Shown here piece by piece: positions 9,205-18,820 of a DNA stretch of 64,000 bases; within the stretch, counting starts at the first letter, position 1; every line of letters begins with the position of its first letter. This DNA is from Sinorhizobium sp. A49 (GTDB lineage Bacteria; Pseudomonadota; Alphaproteobacteria; Rhizobiales; Rhizobiaceae), in contig NZ_MUNW01000030.1 of assembly GCF_002002725.1 (NCBI RefSeq), forward strand, positions 38,938 to 102,937. The letters run 5' to 3'. Under the pieces are notes generated by a model, which was not told the origin of the DNA, did not search any database, and saw only the letters and a program-made list of their open reading frames with translations. The position numbers were made by a program, and so were the translations under genes.

Positions 9205-10254
9205 CTAACTGCGGGCAAGCCGGAACGGAATGCCCGAGGCAAGGGCCGAAACGTAGCGGGCGCGCTGGAAATGACCGTTGAGCGAAATGCGCGGCAAGGC
9301 GTGCAACGGCGCCGCCGCCGCGAGCGTGCCCGGCATGGTGGTCACGGCGACCGCAAACCCCAGATCGGCGACAAGTCTGTGGTCGCGCGGTGAGACAGCC
9401 GGGCGGTCCCCATAGGGATAGGCAAAGCTGCGCGGTCTTTTGCCCGTGATCGCTTCGACGCGAGCGGCGGAGGCCTCAATCTCCTGGACGGCCTGCTCAC
9501 TACTCAGCCGCGCGACGGCGCGATGACTGATCGTGTGGGCCCCGAGGCTGGCGAGCGGACTTTGGGCAAGGCGGCGGAGGCCGGCTTCGTCGAGCGTCAG
9601 CGCCTTGGTCATCGCCAACGCATCGATCCCGTGCTCCAGCGCCAATGCATTCAACGCGGAGACCGCGGCGCTTTCGTCTTGGCGGTGGATGTACGCGGCC
9701 ATACCGCCAAAAACGGCCTGCTTTTCGGCGACGCTTTCAGCGTTGAGCAGCTGCATTCCGCTGCCGAAATCGAACCGGAACCGCCCGGTTGCCGAAAGCA
9801 GATCGGTGAGCGTTTCCCACCAGAGCGTATGGGTGCGATCAACGAAGCCGCCGGCAACGAAAACGGTGAACGGCGCGCCATGCCGTGTAAAGACCGGCAG
9901 GGCATGATCGAGATTGTTGCGGTAGCCGTCGTCGAGGGTAAAGCAAGCGAAGGGCGCGCCGTCCCTGTCGGCAAGCGCCTTTGGCAAGTCGTCGAGCGCG
10001 ATGAAGCGATAGCCGTCCCGCTTCAACTGGGTGATGGCCATATCGAGAAATTCAGGCGTGATTTCGAGATGGGCGTTCGGATCGAAGTCCCTGATAACCC
10101 TCGGGCGGACGTGATGCAGGGTAAAGATGGCGCCACGTCCGCGCGCATCCGGCATCAGGCCGGCGCGGCTCAGACCGCCTGCCAGTTCAAGCCCGCCGGA
10201 AATCGCGGCGCGTCGCACTTTCGTCTTTATCCCTGCCGTGATGCCGCCCGCCAT
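9205..10254 (-). CDS. Polysaccharide deacetylase (NodB-homology, CE4) family protein
   Basis: A 349-residue protein with a NodB-like fold. FTLHHV near residue 43 and the metal/catalytic block CFTLDDGYRNNLDHALPVF (about 98-116) are present, with HTISHRAVARL (about 235) supplying the His-x-x-x-His metal site and FAYPYGDRP (about 270) matching the family's late motif. There is no obvious signal peptide, so it is probably cytoplasmic or on the inner face of the membrane. Such enzymes remove acetyl groups from N-acetylated surface sugars. The substrate here is unknown, and nodulation genes are not nearby. Confidence 0.85.
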   Translation of the reverse strand: MAGGITAGIKTKVRRAAISGGLELAGGLSRAGLMPDARGRGAIFTLHHVRPRVIRDFDPNAHLEITPEFLDMAITQLKRDGYRFIALDDLPKALADRDGAPFACFTLDDGYRNNLDHALPVFTRHGAPFTVFVAGGFVDRTHTLWWETLTDLLSATGRFRFDFGSGMQLLNAESVAEKQAVFGGMAAYIHRQDESAAVSALNALALEHGIDALAMTKALTLDEAGLRRLAQSPLASLGAHTISHRAVARLSSEQAVQEIEASAARVEAITGKRPRSFAYPYGDRPAVSPRDHRLVADLGFAVAVTTMPGTLAAAAPLHALPRISLNGHFQRARYVSALASGIPFRLARS

Positions 10255-10572
10255 ATCAGTCCGTTCAAATCAGCCTTTGACAACCACTGAAGAACGCCTT
10301 GGATCTCGATCGATTTATCGAGGAGATTGTCTGGAGGCTTCAAGTGCTAGTGTGTGCTTCACACGTCCTGTCAGGACGCACCACCATGGAGGTTAACGGC
10401 GCGAGCGTTAAACCTTGCTGAAGGCCGATGGCGTTAATTTTTGATTTACCACCCCGGCGAAAGTCGCAAAGAAATATCGTATTCTGCCTCAAAGTTGCAG
10501 CAAAGACACGGCCATGTCACAAAACGACACAGCTGCGCGCCTGCCCGGCGGCGCATTTCGATGGGGACCGAC
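10255..10572. other. Intergenic region with small palindromes (318 bp)
   Basis: Divergent promoter region between the deacetylase and carboxypeptidase genes. Two short perfect inverted repeats lie near 10350-10382 (GTGTG/CACAC and CGTCCTG/CAGGACG), and TTAACG/CGTTAA flanks 10394-10412. They could be operators or part of a leader RNA. I could not assign promoters or identify a known motif. Confidence 0.4.
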
Positions 10573-11841
10573 ATGAAGATTATCCGCCGCCTGCTGTTGG
10601 CGATGTGCGCACTCGCCTTGGGCTCTGCGACGGCGTTTGCCGGCAGCGCTTCGCTGGTACTCGATGCGCGCACCGGCAAGGTCCTGTCGTCGGAAAATGC
10701 GGATACGCTCAACCATCCGGCGTCGCTCACCAAGATGATGACGCTCTACCTCACCTTCGAGGCGTTGCGGCGCGGCGACATCAACTGGGACAGCAAGATC
10801 AAGGTGTCGAGGGCGGCGGCGGCCAAGCCGCCGATGAAGCTGGGCCTGAAGCCAGGCAGCACCATCACCGTGCGCGAGGCGGTCTACGGCATGATCGTTC
10901 GATCGGCCAATGACGCGGCCGCCGCGATGAGCGAAAAGCTCGGCGGTTCGGAGCAGAATTTTGCCAGGAAGATGACGGCCAAGGCACGCCAGCTCGGCAT
11001 GAGCCGCACCGTTTTCATCAACGCATCCGGCCTGCCGGCAAGCAAGCAGGTGACGACGGCGCGCGACATGTCGACGCTCGCCGTTGCACTGATGCGCGAC
11101 TATCCCAGGGAATACCGGCTGTTCGCCACGCCGAGCTTCACATTCCGCGGCCGCAAGATCCGCGGCCACAACAACCTGATGTACCGCTATGACGGCATGG
11201 ACGGGATCAAGACCGGCTACACCAACGCCTCCGGCTTCAACCTCGTCAGCGCCGTCAGGGACGGCAACCGCCGCGTCATCGGCGTTGTCCTGGGCGGGCG
11301 CACGGCGCGCAGCCGCGACGACAAGATGGCGGCCTTGCTGAACCGCCATCTCGGCAAGGCATCCACCGGCCGCCAGCTTGTGGATGCCGCCAAGACACGC
11401 AGCGCTGCCCCCGTCGAGGTTGCATCCGCGGCGACGATGTCGGACGTGCCGCTGCCCTTTACGGCGCCACACCGCGCCAAGGGCGACAGCGTCGCGGCAT
11501 TGATAGCCGCGTCATCGACAGCCGTGGTTCCGGCCGAGCGGCCGACGGCCATGCTCGAAGTCGAAAATACAGCTGCAATTCCCGCTGCCGGGGGCTGGCA
11601 GATCCAGATCTCGGCTGCACCGTCGGCGGAAGCCGCCCGTGCGCTCCTGGCACAGGCGCAAGCAGCCGGCGGCGACAGGCTGGCGAAGGCGTCGCCCTAT
11701 ACGGAAGCGGTCGGCGAAGGTGCTGCCACCATCTATCGGGCCCGCTTCGTCGGCTTCACGAGCCGTGACGCGGCGGTTTCCGCCTGCAGCGCGCTGAAGA
11801 AACATTCATACGACTGCATGCTGCTGCCGTCGCGCGGTTGA
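10573..11841 (+). CDS. D-alanyl-D-alanine carboxypeptidase (S11 serine hydrolase) with C-terminal SPOR domain
   Basis: A low-molecular-weight penicillin-binding protein of 422 residues that trims the terminal D-Ala of peptidoglycan stem peptides in the periplasm. A signal peptide (1-24) is followed by the three active-site motifs SLTK (about 50), SAN (about 112) and KTG (about 213). After an Ala/Pro-rich linker the last 80 residues (GGWQIQI... to YDCMLL) form a SPOR domain, which binds denuded septal glycan, so action at division sites is likely. I chose the ATG at 10573 because GGGGA precedes it and the signal peptide then begins at residue 1. An ATG at 10561 is also in frame. Confidence 0.9.
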   Translation: MKIIRRLLLAMCALALGSATAFAGSASLVLDARTGKVLSSENADTLNHPASLTKMMTLYLTFEALRRGDINWDSKIKVSRAAAAKPPMKLGLKPGSTITVREAVYGMIVRSANDAAAAMSEKLGGSEQNFARKMTAKARQLGMSRTVFINASGLPASKQVTTARDMSTLAVALMRDYPREYRLFATPSFTFRGRKIRGHNNLMYRYDGMDGIKTGYTNASGFNLVSAVRDGNRRVIGVVLGGRTARSRDDKMAALLNRHLGKASTGRQLVDAAKTRSAAPVEVASAATMSDVPLPFTAPHRAKGDSVAALIAASSTAVVPAERPTAMLEVENTAAIPAAGGWQIQISAAPSAEAARALLAQAQAAGGDRLAKASPYTEAVGEGAATIYRARFVGFTSRDAAVSACSALKKHSYDCMLLPSRG

Positions 11842-11860
11842 CCGGTGCCTTGCTGCGCAG

Positions 11861-11957
11861 CCCCTTAAATCGGCACCGATTTGAGGATAGAATTATGCAG
11901 CAAATTTAAAATGTGACAGCGTCCTTTGCGCGTTCCATTTGACGCGCGGCGCTGTAG
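11861..11957. repeat. Structured intergenic repeat, copy A (two modules)
   Basis: Module 1 is CCTTAAATCG...CGATTTGAGG, a hairpin. After an A/T-rich spacer, module 2 holds GCGCGT...GACGCGC inside an outer ACAGCG...CGCTGT stem. The same organisation recurs at 50777-50876, and module 1 alone at 23712-23756. It lies between the convergent carboxypeptidase and acetyltransferase genes, so it may be transcribed from either side. Confidence 0.65.
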
Positions 11958-11974
11958 CCCCGGCGTCGAAGCGT

Positions 11975-12484
11975 TCAGCCGGCGATGCGGCGAACGTAGA
12001 ATTTCGAATCGATCGCCATCAGGGGAAAGGCCGCGGGTAAATCGTCCCGGCTAATCTCGACGAAACCGTTCTTCTCGTAAAAACGATGTGCGGCCAGGAA
12101 TTTTTCGGTGGTCCCGAGATAGACCGCACGGATCCCGGCTGCGCTCGCATGGGCAAACAACGCCTCGAGCAAGCGCAAGGCGGCGCCATGTTCGCGCCCG
12201 CGATAGTCGGCAGCAACGAACATCTTGCGAAGCGCCGCATTCCCGTTGCCGATGTCCTTCAGGCCCAAGGTGCCGACGATATTGTCGCCGGCGGTCGCTA
12301 CCCAGAAACCGCCCTTGCCGGATTGGTAGAAATCCGGGATCTTCCGTAGATCCGGCTGGTCATCTGCCGTAATCGCAATGCCGAATTCGGCACTCTGGAT
12401 CGGCACGATCACGTCGATGACGGCCTGTTCGTCCACTGCAGCAAACGGTCTCACACCTAAACGCATTGCCGGCCGTTCACTCAT
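11975..12484 (-). CDS. GNAT-family N-acetyltransferase
   Basis: A 169-residue acetyl-CoA-dependent transferase. The motif-A region FVAADYRGREHGAALRLLEAL (about 90-110) contains the R-G-x-x-x-G/A pyrophosphate loop, and AVYLGTTEKFLAAHRFYEKNGF (about 123-144) is the classic motif B. The acceptor is unknown. The ATG at 12484 was preferred over two upstream in-frame starts because it begins nearest the conserved domain. It stands alone, downstream of and on the same strand as tldD. Confidence 0.88.
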   Translation of the reverse strand: MSERPAMRLGVRPFAAVDEQAVIDVIVPIQSAEFGIAITADDQPDLRKIPDFYQSGKGGFWVATAGDNIVGTLGLKDIGNGNAALRKMFVAADYRGREHGAALRLLEALFAHASAAGIRAVYLGTTEKFLAAHRFYEKNGFVEISRDDLPAAFPLMAIDSKFYVRRIAG

Positions 12485-12632
12485 GCAACTCACCCACATC
12501 CTCTGCGGCACTCATCCGCGTTGCATCAGCCCTGAGATCGACATCGATCTCAGGGTAAGACTGTGCAGTTAGTCCAAAGCGGCAAAACGCCAACGTTCGG
12601 TGGAGACTTCGTCAGGATCTGACGAAGAGGCC

Positions 12633-14048
12633 TTAAGCCTGCGTACCGCCGACGGTGATCTGGTCCATGCGCAGATGCGGCTGACCGACGCCGACCGGGA
12701 CCCATTGCCCGGCCTTGCCGCAGTTGCCGATGCCAGTGTCGAGCTTGGTGTCGTTGCCGACCATGGTCACGCGCCTCATCGCGTCGGGACCATTGCCGAT
12801 CAGCATCGCGCCCTTGACCGGCGCGCCAATCTTGCCGTTCTCGATCATGTAGGCCTCGGTGCATCCGAAGACGAACTTGCCGGAGGTGATGTCCACCTGG
12901 CCGCCGCCGAAGGAGACGGCATAGATGCCCTTCTTTACCGAAGCAATGATTTCCTCAGGTGTCCTGTCGCCCGACAGCATGTAGGTGTTGGTCATGCGCG
13001 GCATCGGCACATGGGCATAACCCTGGCGTCGACCGTTGCCGGTCGGCTGCATGCCCATTAGCCGGGCGTTCTGCCGGTCCTGCATGTAACCGACGAGCTT
13101 GCCGTCCTCGATCAGCACATTATAGCCCGACGGCGTTCCTTCGTCGTCGATCGAGATCGAGCCGCGACGCGCCTCGATCGTGCCGTCGTCGACGACGGTC
13201 ACGCCCTTGGCTGCCACCTGCTCGCCGAGCAGACCGGCGAAAGCCGAGGTCTTCTTGCGGTTGAAGTCGCCTTCAAGGCCATGGCCGACGGCTTCGTGCA
13301 GCATGACGCCCGGCCAGCCAGAGGCCAGCACCACATCCATGGTGCCGGCCGGCGCGTCGATTGCGTCGAGATTGACGAGCGCCTGGCGCAGCGCCTCGTC
13401 GGCACCCTTCTTCCAATTTTCCTCGGTGATGAAGTCGCCGAAACCACGACGCCCGCCGATGCCGTAGGAGCCGCTTTCCTGGCGATCACCATCGCCGGCA
13501 ACCACCGAGATGTTGATGCGCGTCATCGGTCGGATGTCCTGAACGCGGTGCCCGTCGGCGCGCAGGATATCGACCAGCTGCCAGCTTGCGGCGATCGAGG
13601 CCGTCACCTGGCGGACCTTGGGATCCCTTGCGCGCAGATAGGCATCGATCTCCTGCAGCAGCGCGACCTTCGCCTCGAAGCTCGGTTCGCCGATGGGATT
13701 CTCATCGCCATAGAGCTTCTTGTTCGTGCGCTGGGGTGCGGCCGCATAGGAGCCGGCATAACCGCGCGTCACCTGGCCGACCGCATCGGCCGCACGGCGA
13801 AGCGCTGCCAGCGAAAGCTCGCCGGCGTGGGCATAGCCGACCGATTCGCCGGCAACCGCACGCAGGCCAAACCCTTGGTCGGTGTTGAAGCTTCCGCCCT
13901 TCAGCCGGCCATTGTCGAAGGAGAGCACCTCGGCCTGGGCATGTTCGAGAAACAGTTCGCCATCGTCGGCGCCGGCAAGCGTCTCCGACAGAACCTTGCG
14001 GATCGCTGCCTCATCAGCGTCGAAGAGGCTCATCAGATCGGTGTTCAT
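12633..14048 (-). CDS. tldD: Metalloprotease TldD
   Basis: TldD/PmbA-family zinc protease. With PmbA (TldE) it degrades or matures small peptides, for example microcin precursors and the CcdA antitoxin in enterobacteria. The 471-residue protein has the zinc motif HEAVGHGLEGD (about 260) and the C-terminal FGCTEAYMIENGKIGAPVKG block. I chose the ATG at 14048, preceded by GGGAG. The frame is open to 14087. No pmbA partner is seen in the window. The neighbour upstream on the same strand is the YcaQ-like gene. Confidence 0.95.
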   Translation of the reverse strand: MNTDLMSLFDADEAAIRKVLSETLAGADDGELFLEHAQAEVLSFDNGRLKGGSFNTDQGFGLRAVAGESVGYAHAGELSLAALRRAADAVGQVTRGYAGSYAAAPQRTNKKLYGDENPIGEPSFEAKVALLQEIDAYLRARDPKVRQVTASIAASWQLVDILRADGHRVQDIRPMTRINISVVAGDGDRQESGSYGIGGRRGFGDFITEENWKKGADEALRQALVNLDAIDAPAGTMDVVLASGWPGVMLHEAVGHGLEGDFNRKKTSAFAGLLGEQVAAKGVTVVDDGTIEARRGSISIDDEGTPSGYNVLIEDGKLVGYMQDRQNARLMGMQPTGNGRRQGYAHVPMPRMTNTYMLSGDRTPEEIIASVKKGIYAVSFGGGQVDITSGKFVFGCTEAYMIENGKIGAPVKGAMLIGNGPDAMRRVTMVGNDTKLDTGIGNCGKAGQWVPVGVGQPHLRMDQITVGGTQA

Positions 14049-14125
14049 GGTCGTGCGCTCCCGCGTCATAAGTTCGATGGCCTCCATTTAGGAAGGCGAG
14101 CGGTTCAAGCCAAGAAAAATATCGA

Positions 14126-15325
14126 TCAGGTGAGCGAAGCGTTCCAGCCGTCGAGGCGTTCGATGCGCTCGACGCCGGTGAAGCGGGCGACGCGTTCGAG
14201 TTCCGCGACGATGCGCTCCATGCGGCCGGAAGACGCCTTGACGCCGCGCTCCAGCCAGAGCCGGCGAACGTCGAGGCTGCCGCGCTTGCGGTCGGCCTTC
14301 ATGTCGATGCGGCCAATCAGCCGATCGCCTTCGATCAGCGGGAAGACATAATAGCCATATTCCCGCTTCGGCTCGGGCACGAAGATTTCGATGCGATAGA
14401 AGAAGCCGAACAGCCGATCGGTGCGATTGCGGTCGCGCAGCAAGGGATCGAATGGGCTCAAGACACGAACACGACCAGGCGGCTCGGGAACATCGCCGAG
14501 CGTGTCGGCAAAGCCGGCAAGCGCATAGGACGAGCGCGGCTTGCCGCCATCGAGCGGTTCGATCGCCACGTCGATCAGTTCGTCGCGATGATCCGCAACC
14601 CAGGTTTTCGCCTCGTCCGGCGAAACCAGATCCCAGAAGGCGGCGATTTCACCATGGGTGGCAAAGCCCAGGCGTTCCAGCGCGCTGCGGCAGGCCCAGT
14701 CGATGAATTCGTGATGCTCCACCTCGGCATCCTGATGGTGCGACGGGATCACGCGCTCGGTCAGGTCGTAGACCTTCTGGAAATTTTCGCGCCGGGCAAT
14801 GGCCAGCTTGCCGGTGCGCCACAAGATTTCGAGCGCAGTCTTCGACGGATGCCAGTTCCACCAACCGCCCGACGTGTGTTCAGCCTCCTTCAGCTCGCGG
14901 GCCAGCACCGGGCCGCCCTGGGCGATCCGCTGATAGGTGTCGTCGCAGCTTTTCTCAAACCCCTCCCCTCGCCACTTGCTCCAGCGCTCGACGATCGTTT
15001 CGCCTTCCCATTTGAAGCGGTGCTTCCAGTAACGGTAGAAGCTGCTGGGGATGATCGATGCATCATGCGTCCAGTGCTCAAACAATTCGCCGTCGTCTTC
15101 GAGCAGCGATGTCAGATGTTCCCGGCGATAGGTCTGGTTGCGCGAAAACAGGATCTGGTGATGGGCGCGCTCCACCGTGGCGATGCTGTCTACCTGCACG
15201 AAACCGATGTCATGGATCAGCTTCAACAGCCCGTCCTTGCCGAGCGCGCGGTGCGGTGCGCCGGAAAGGCCCTGCTTTGCGAGGAAGATGCGCCGGGCAT
15301 CACTATTGGAGAGCCGAATCGTCAT
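14126..15325 (-). CDS. Winged-helix DNA glycosylase of the YcaQ/AlkX family (HTH_42)
   Basis: A 399-residue protein made of tandem winged-helix modules as in E. coli YcaQ and Streptomyces AlkX, which unhook DNA interstrand crosslinks and remove N7-alkylated purines. The catalytic Gln-x-Asp signature appears as QVD in FVQVDSIATVERAHHQILFSR (about residues 38-58). Other family blocks are WTHDASIIP and the C-terminal DPLLRDRNRTDRLFGFFYRIE. The start has no strong ribosome-binding site. It lies 77 bases upstream of tldD on the same strand. Confidence 0.82.
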   Translation of the reverse strand: MTIRLSNSDARRIFLAKQGLSGAPHRALGKDGLLKLIHDIGFVQVDSIATVERAHHQILFSRNQTYRREHLTSLLEDDGELFEHWTHDASIIPSSFYRYWKHRFKWEGETIVERWSKWRGEGFEKSCDDTYQRIAQGGPVLARELKEAEHTSGGWWNWHPSKTALEILWRTGKLAIARRENFQKVYDLTERVIPSHHQDAEVEHHEFIDWACRSALERLGFATHGEIAAFWDLVSPDEAKTWVADHRDELIDVAIEPLDGGKPRSSYALAGFADTLGDVPEPPGRVRVLSPFDPLLRDRNRTDRLFGFFYRIEIFVPEPKREYGYYVFPLIEGDRLIGRIDMKADRKRGSLDVRRLWLERGVKASSGRMERIVAELERVARFTGVERIERLDGWNASLT

Positions 15326-15440
15326 GAGATAAAGAGTAGGCTTTTATTCCCATATTTCAAATGGGGACCTTGATCGCAAGCACATTGCCCTTCCCCGCCG
15401 TCTTGGCCTATAGAGCAGACCGCAAACCGCGAGGGACGGG

Positions 15441-16121
15441 ATGAACATCCGCTTTACCGATTGCTCGGTCCGCTTCGGCGAACGGGTGGCTCTGCAGCCG
15501 CTGACGCTTGAAATCACCGAACGGCGCGTCGGCATCATCGGCCTCAACGGCTCCGGCAAGACCACCTTCGCGCGGCTGATCAACGGCCTTGTCAAACCTT
15601 CCGCCGGCACCGTCACCGTCAATGGCCTCGATACGGTCAAGGACGAGCGCGCCGTGCTTTCCGAGGCCGGCTTCATTTTCCAGAATCCGCAGCATCAGCT
15701 GATCATGCCCGTCGTTGCCGACGATATCGGTTTCGGCCTGAAGAACCGCGGCCTGAAGGGCGACGAGATCGACCGACGGACGCAGGCCGTTCTGTCGCGC
15801 TTCGGCGTCGAACACTTGGCGCGGCGGCGGGTTCACGAACTCTCCGGCGGCGAGACCCAATTGATCGCCATGGCGAGCGTCGTCGTCACCGATCCGAAAA
15901 TCCTGATACTCGACGAGCCGACCAACCAGCTCGACCTGCGCAACCGCCGGCGCGTCGCCGACACGATCGCGACGCTGGACGAAGACACGCTGGTCATCAC
16001 CCACGACCTGCCGCTGGTCGAAAATGTCGAGCGCCTGCTGCTCTTTCACGAGGGACGGCTTGCCGCCGACGGCAGCCCGCACGAAACGATCCGCCGCTAC
16101 CACGAGATCGCCGGATGCTGA
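15441..16121 (+). CDS. bioM: ECF biotin transporter ATPase subunit BioM
   Basis: ATP-binding A component of the energy-coupling-factor biotin importer, 226 residues, on the inner face of the membrane. It has Walker A (GLNGSGKTT, about 35-43), Q-loop FQNPQHQ, ABC signature LSGGETQ (about 134), Walker B ILILDEPTNQLD (about 153-164) and the H-loop histidine in VITHDLPL. The ATG follows GAGGGACGGG. It overlaps bioN by 7 bases, and three further genes follow tightly. The BioR-type operator TTATmkATAA of rhizobial biotin genes is not visible in the 115-base leader. Confidence 0.93.
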   Translation: MNIRFTDCSVRFGERVALQPLTLEITERRVGIIGLNGSGKTTFARLINGLVKPSAGTVTVNGLDTVKDERAVLSEAGFIFQNPQHQLIMPVVADDIGFGLKNRGLKGDEIDRRTQAVLSRFGVEHLARRRVHELSGGETQLIAMASVVVTDPKILILDEPTNQLDLRNRRRVADTIATLDEDTLVITHDLPLVENVERLLLFHEGRLAADGSPHETIRRYHEIAGC

Positions 16122-16720
16122 CGAGCCTGCACATCGAGGGCAACAGCTGGCTGCACCGTCTTCCGGTGCGCGCGAAACTCTTCGCACTGGTGGCTCTCAG
16201 CATTCTGCTTTTCCTCAGCGGCTCGCTGCTTATCCAACTGACTGCGTTCGTGATCTCGGGCGGGCTCTATCTCTCGGTCGGCCTCACCTTCCGCGAAGCG
16301 CTGAAGCGCGTCGGCTTCGTCTTCTTCACGATCTTCTTCCTCGCGGCCGTGAACCTCTTTCTTCTGCCCTTGAACGAAGTCGCCGTGCTGACCCTGCGGC
16401 TTATGGCGCTCGTGCTGTTTGCCGCAGCGGTAACCGCAACAACGACGATCGGTGCCTTCATGGACGAGATCACGGTGCTGCTGACACCTTTCGAACGCCT
16501 GGGCTGGGTGCGCGCCGCCGATGTCAGCCTGGCGCTCGGGCTCGTCCTGCGTTTCGTGCCCGATATTTTCGCGCGCTACCAGGCCATCCAAGAAGCACAC
16601 CGGGCGCGCGGGCTGCCGGTGCGGCCGTTGACGATCATCGGTCCGCTGATCATCCTGACGCTCAAAGATGCGGATACGATCGCTGCGGCGATTGACGCCC
16701 GCGGTTTTCGTCGCCAATAA
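16115..16720 (+). CDS. bioN: ECF biotin transporter transmembrane coupling subunit BioN
   Basis: T component (EcfT) linking the ATPase to the substrate-binding BioY, 201 residues. Several hydrophobic helices (about 20-110) are followed by the two Ala-Arg-Gly coupling signatures, ARG in HRARGLPVRP (about 165) and ARG in DARGFRR at the C-terminus, which contact the ATPase. The start codon lies inside the end of bioM (ATGCTGA), implying coupled translation. Confidence 0.9.
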   Translation: MLTSLHIEGNSWLHRLPVRAKLFALVALSILLFLSGSLLIQLTAFVISGGLYLSVGLTFREALKRVGFVFFTIFFLAAVNLFLLPLNEVAVLTLRLMALVLFAAAVTATTTIGAFMDEITVLLTPFERLGWVRAADVSLALGLVLRFVPDIFARYQAIQEAHRARGLPVRPLTIIGPLIILTLKDADTIAAAIDARGFRRQ

Positions 16721-16756
16721 ATTCGCGCACCCTAATAAACAAGGAACAGGAACAGC

Positions 16757-17320
16757 ATGAACACCAGAGACCTCGTCCTTATCTCCCTTTTTGCCGCGAT
16801 CGTCGTCGTGCTCGGCCTCATTCCGCCGATCACGCTCGGCTTCATTCCCGTGCCGATCACCGCGCAGTCCATGGGCGTGATGCTCGCCGGCTGCATTCTC
16901 GGCGCCAAGCGCGGCGCGCTGGCTCTCCTGCTCTTCCTGCTGCTCGTCGCCATCGGCCTGCCGGTGCTGTCAGGCGGCCGTGGTGGTCTCGCCGTGTTTG
17001 CCGGCCCGTCGGGCGGTTTCATCCTCGGCTGGGTCGTTGCCACCTTCGTCACCGGCCTGATCGCCCAGCGCTTCGTACGGGAAGGCCAGGCCGAGCTTGG
17101 CCAGTTCGTCGGCTTCTTCCTCGCCTCCGTGGTCGGCGGCATCGTTGTGCTCTACGCGATCGGCATGCCCTGGGTATCGGCCGTCACCGGCACACCGTTC
17201 CTGACCGTTGCTACCGGTTCGCTCGCCTTCCTGCCCGGCGACCTCTTGAAGGCCGCCATCGCGACGCTTGCCGCACGGGCTGTCTTTGCCGGCTATCCGC
17301 TGCTGCCGGTTCGCGCCTGA
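16757..17320 (+). CDS. bioY: Biotin-binding transporter subunit BioY
   Basis: S component of the biotin ECF importer, a 187-residue integral membrane protein with about six hydrophobic segments. The typical BioY blocks ITAQSMGVMLAGCILGAKRGA (about 36-56), LPVLSGGRGGLAVFAGPSGGFILG (about 72-95) and PFLPGDLLKA-type ending (AFLPGDLLKAAIA) are clear. Strong AAGGA signals precede the ATG. The stop is 3 bases before the acyl-CoA ligase gene. Confidence 0.95.
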   Translation: MNTRDLVLISLFAAIVVVLGLIPPITLGFIPVPITAQSMGVMLAGCILGAKRGALALLLFLLLVAIGLPVLSGGRGGLAVFAGPSGGFILGWVVATFVTGLIAQRFVREGQAELGQFVGFFLASVVGGIVVLYAIGMPWVSAVTGTPFLTVATGSLAFLPGDLLKAAIATLAARAVFAGYPLLPVRA

Positions 17321-17323
17321 CCA

Positions 17324-18820
17324 ATGCCGTTTGCCGCCGCCCTCGCGCGCCATACGGACCAAAATCCACATGCCCCGGCCTTCCACATGGAAGGCCGGGT
17401 TTTCACATTCCAGGAGCTTGCGCTCTGCGCCGGCCAGATCGTTTCGGCGTTCGGGAAGCTGACCGTAAACGCACAAAATGAAAACGTACTGCCCGGCGCC
17501 ACGAAGCTGATCGCACTCGAGATCGGCAACCATCCCCTTTTCGCGCCAGCCTTCGTCGCCGCAACATCGGGCGGCCATTGCGTGGCGTTGATCGATCCGC
17601 ATCTGCCGGAGGCGACGCGTGCCGCGATGCGGAGGCAACTGCGCCCCGACATCGTCGTTCGCGCCGACGGCGAAGGGTTGCTGCTCGGCACACCCCTTGC
17701 CGACAAAGGCACGGCTTTCGCGGCCGGCTCCAGCGACGACAGTTCGCCGCTTGCCATCGGCGTTGACGACGAGCCGTTTCTCGTCGTCTTCACCTCCGGC
17801 ACAACAGGCATGCCGAAGGCAATCGTGCGCGATCGCGGCTCCTGGCGGCGCAGCCTGAAGATCGGGCAGGATTTTTTCGGCATCGACAGCGACACGCGCA
17901 CCTTCGCCCCCGGCCCGCTCGCCCATGGGCTAACGCTTTATGCGCTTGCCGAAACCCTTGTCGCCGGCGCCGAATTCGTCGGCATGGCACATTTCGACGC
18001 GGCACGCGCGTCCGAGACCATCGCCGCGATGGACGTCCGGCGGCTCGTGCTGGTGCCGACGATGTTGCGGCGGCTCTGCGCGTCATCCTCCGCATTGACC
18101 TCCGTCCAGAAGATCACCGTTGCCGGCGCCAAGCTGACACCGGCCGACCGTGAAGCCGCGGCGGCAACTTTTCCTCGGGCCGACATCGTCGAGTATTACG
18201 GCGCCTCCGAGCTCGGCTTCATCAGTGTTGCCGGCTCCGGCGACACTGCATCGGCGACGGCCGTCGGGCGCGCCTTTCCCTGTGTCGGTCTGATCGTGCT
18301 CGACGAGGGTGAGAGACCGCTGCCAGCAGGCGAAACCGGCACGATCTTCGTCGACAGCGACCTGATTGCGTTGGGCTATATCGGCGCTGGCGATGGCGCG
18401 GGCCTCCGGGGCGTCGGCAAGCTCGCAACCGTTGGCGATCTCGGTTTCCTGAACGCCGACGGTACGCTGCATCTCGTCGGTCGCTCAGGGGGCATGGTGC
18501 TTTCCGGCGGCAACAACATCTACCCGCAGGAGGTCGAAGCGACGCTTGCCGACCATGCCGATGTACATGCGGCCTTCGTTCTCGGCCTGGACCATCCCGA
18601 CCTCGGCAGCGAGCTTGTCGCCGTCATCGAGCCGAATGCCGTCACGATCGACCGGGCAGCGCTCGACCGTCATCTAGACATCCATCTGCCGCGCTATAAA
18701 CATCCCAGGAGAATCTGGCTTTGCCGTGCCTTGCCGATGACGCAATCTGGTAAGGTGGCGGCCGGCACTCTCAAGCAATGGATTGTGGACGGACATGACG
18801 CCCTTGAGCCCTTCGTCTGA
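17324..18820 (+). CDS. Adenylate-forming acyl-CoA ligase in the bio operon
   Basis: A 498-residue ANL-superfamily enzyme that activates a carboxylic acid as acyl-AMP and then acyl-CoA. Motifs are the P-loop-like FTSGTTGMPKA (about 153-163), YYGASELGF (about 291), the hinge region with GRSGGMVLSGGNNIYPQEVE (about 386-405) and the C-terminal catalytic lysine in TQSGKVAAG (about 473). The N-terminal substrate pocket gives no clue I can read. It starts 3 bases after bioY, and the following thiolase overlaps its end by 26 bases, so all five genes look like one transcript. The substrate could be a fatty acid or a biotin-related carboxylate; this is inference. Confidence 0.85.
   Translation: MPFAAALARHTDQNPHAPAFHMEGRVFTFQELALCAGQIVSAFGKLTVNAQNENVLPGATKLIALEIGNHPLFAPAFVAATSGGHCVALIDPHLPEATRAAMRRQLRPDIVVRADGEGLLLGTPLADKGTAFAAGSSDDSSPLAIGVDDEPFLVVFTSGTTGMPKAIVRDRGSWRRSLKIGQDFFGIDSDTRTFAPGPLAHGLTLYALAETLVAGAEFVGMAHFDAARASETIAAMDVRRLVLVPTMLRRLCASSSALTSVQKITVAGAKLTPADREAAAATFPRADIVEYYGASELGFISVAGSGDTASATAVGRAFPCVGLIVLDEGERPLPAGETGTIFVDSDLIALGYIGAGDGAGLRGVGKLATVGDLGFLNADGTLHLVGRSGGMVLSGGNNIYPQEVEATLADHADVHAAFVLGLDHPDLGSELVAVIEPNAVTIDRAALDRHLDIHLPRYKHPRRIWLCRALPMTQSGKVAAGTLKQWIVDGHDALEPFV

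Noticed and set aside
15326..15440. BioR operator before bioM
   Set aside because: I looked for TTATmkATAA; only CCTATAGAG-like sequence is present, which does not match well enough. Biotin control may act elsewhere or differ.
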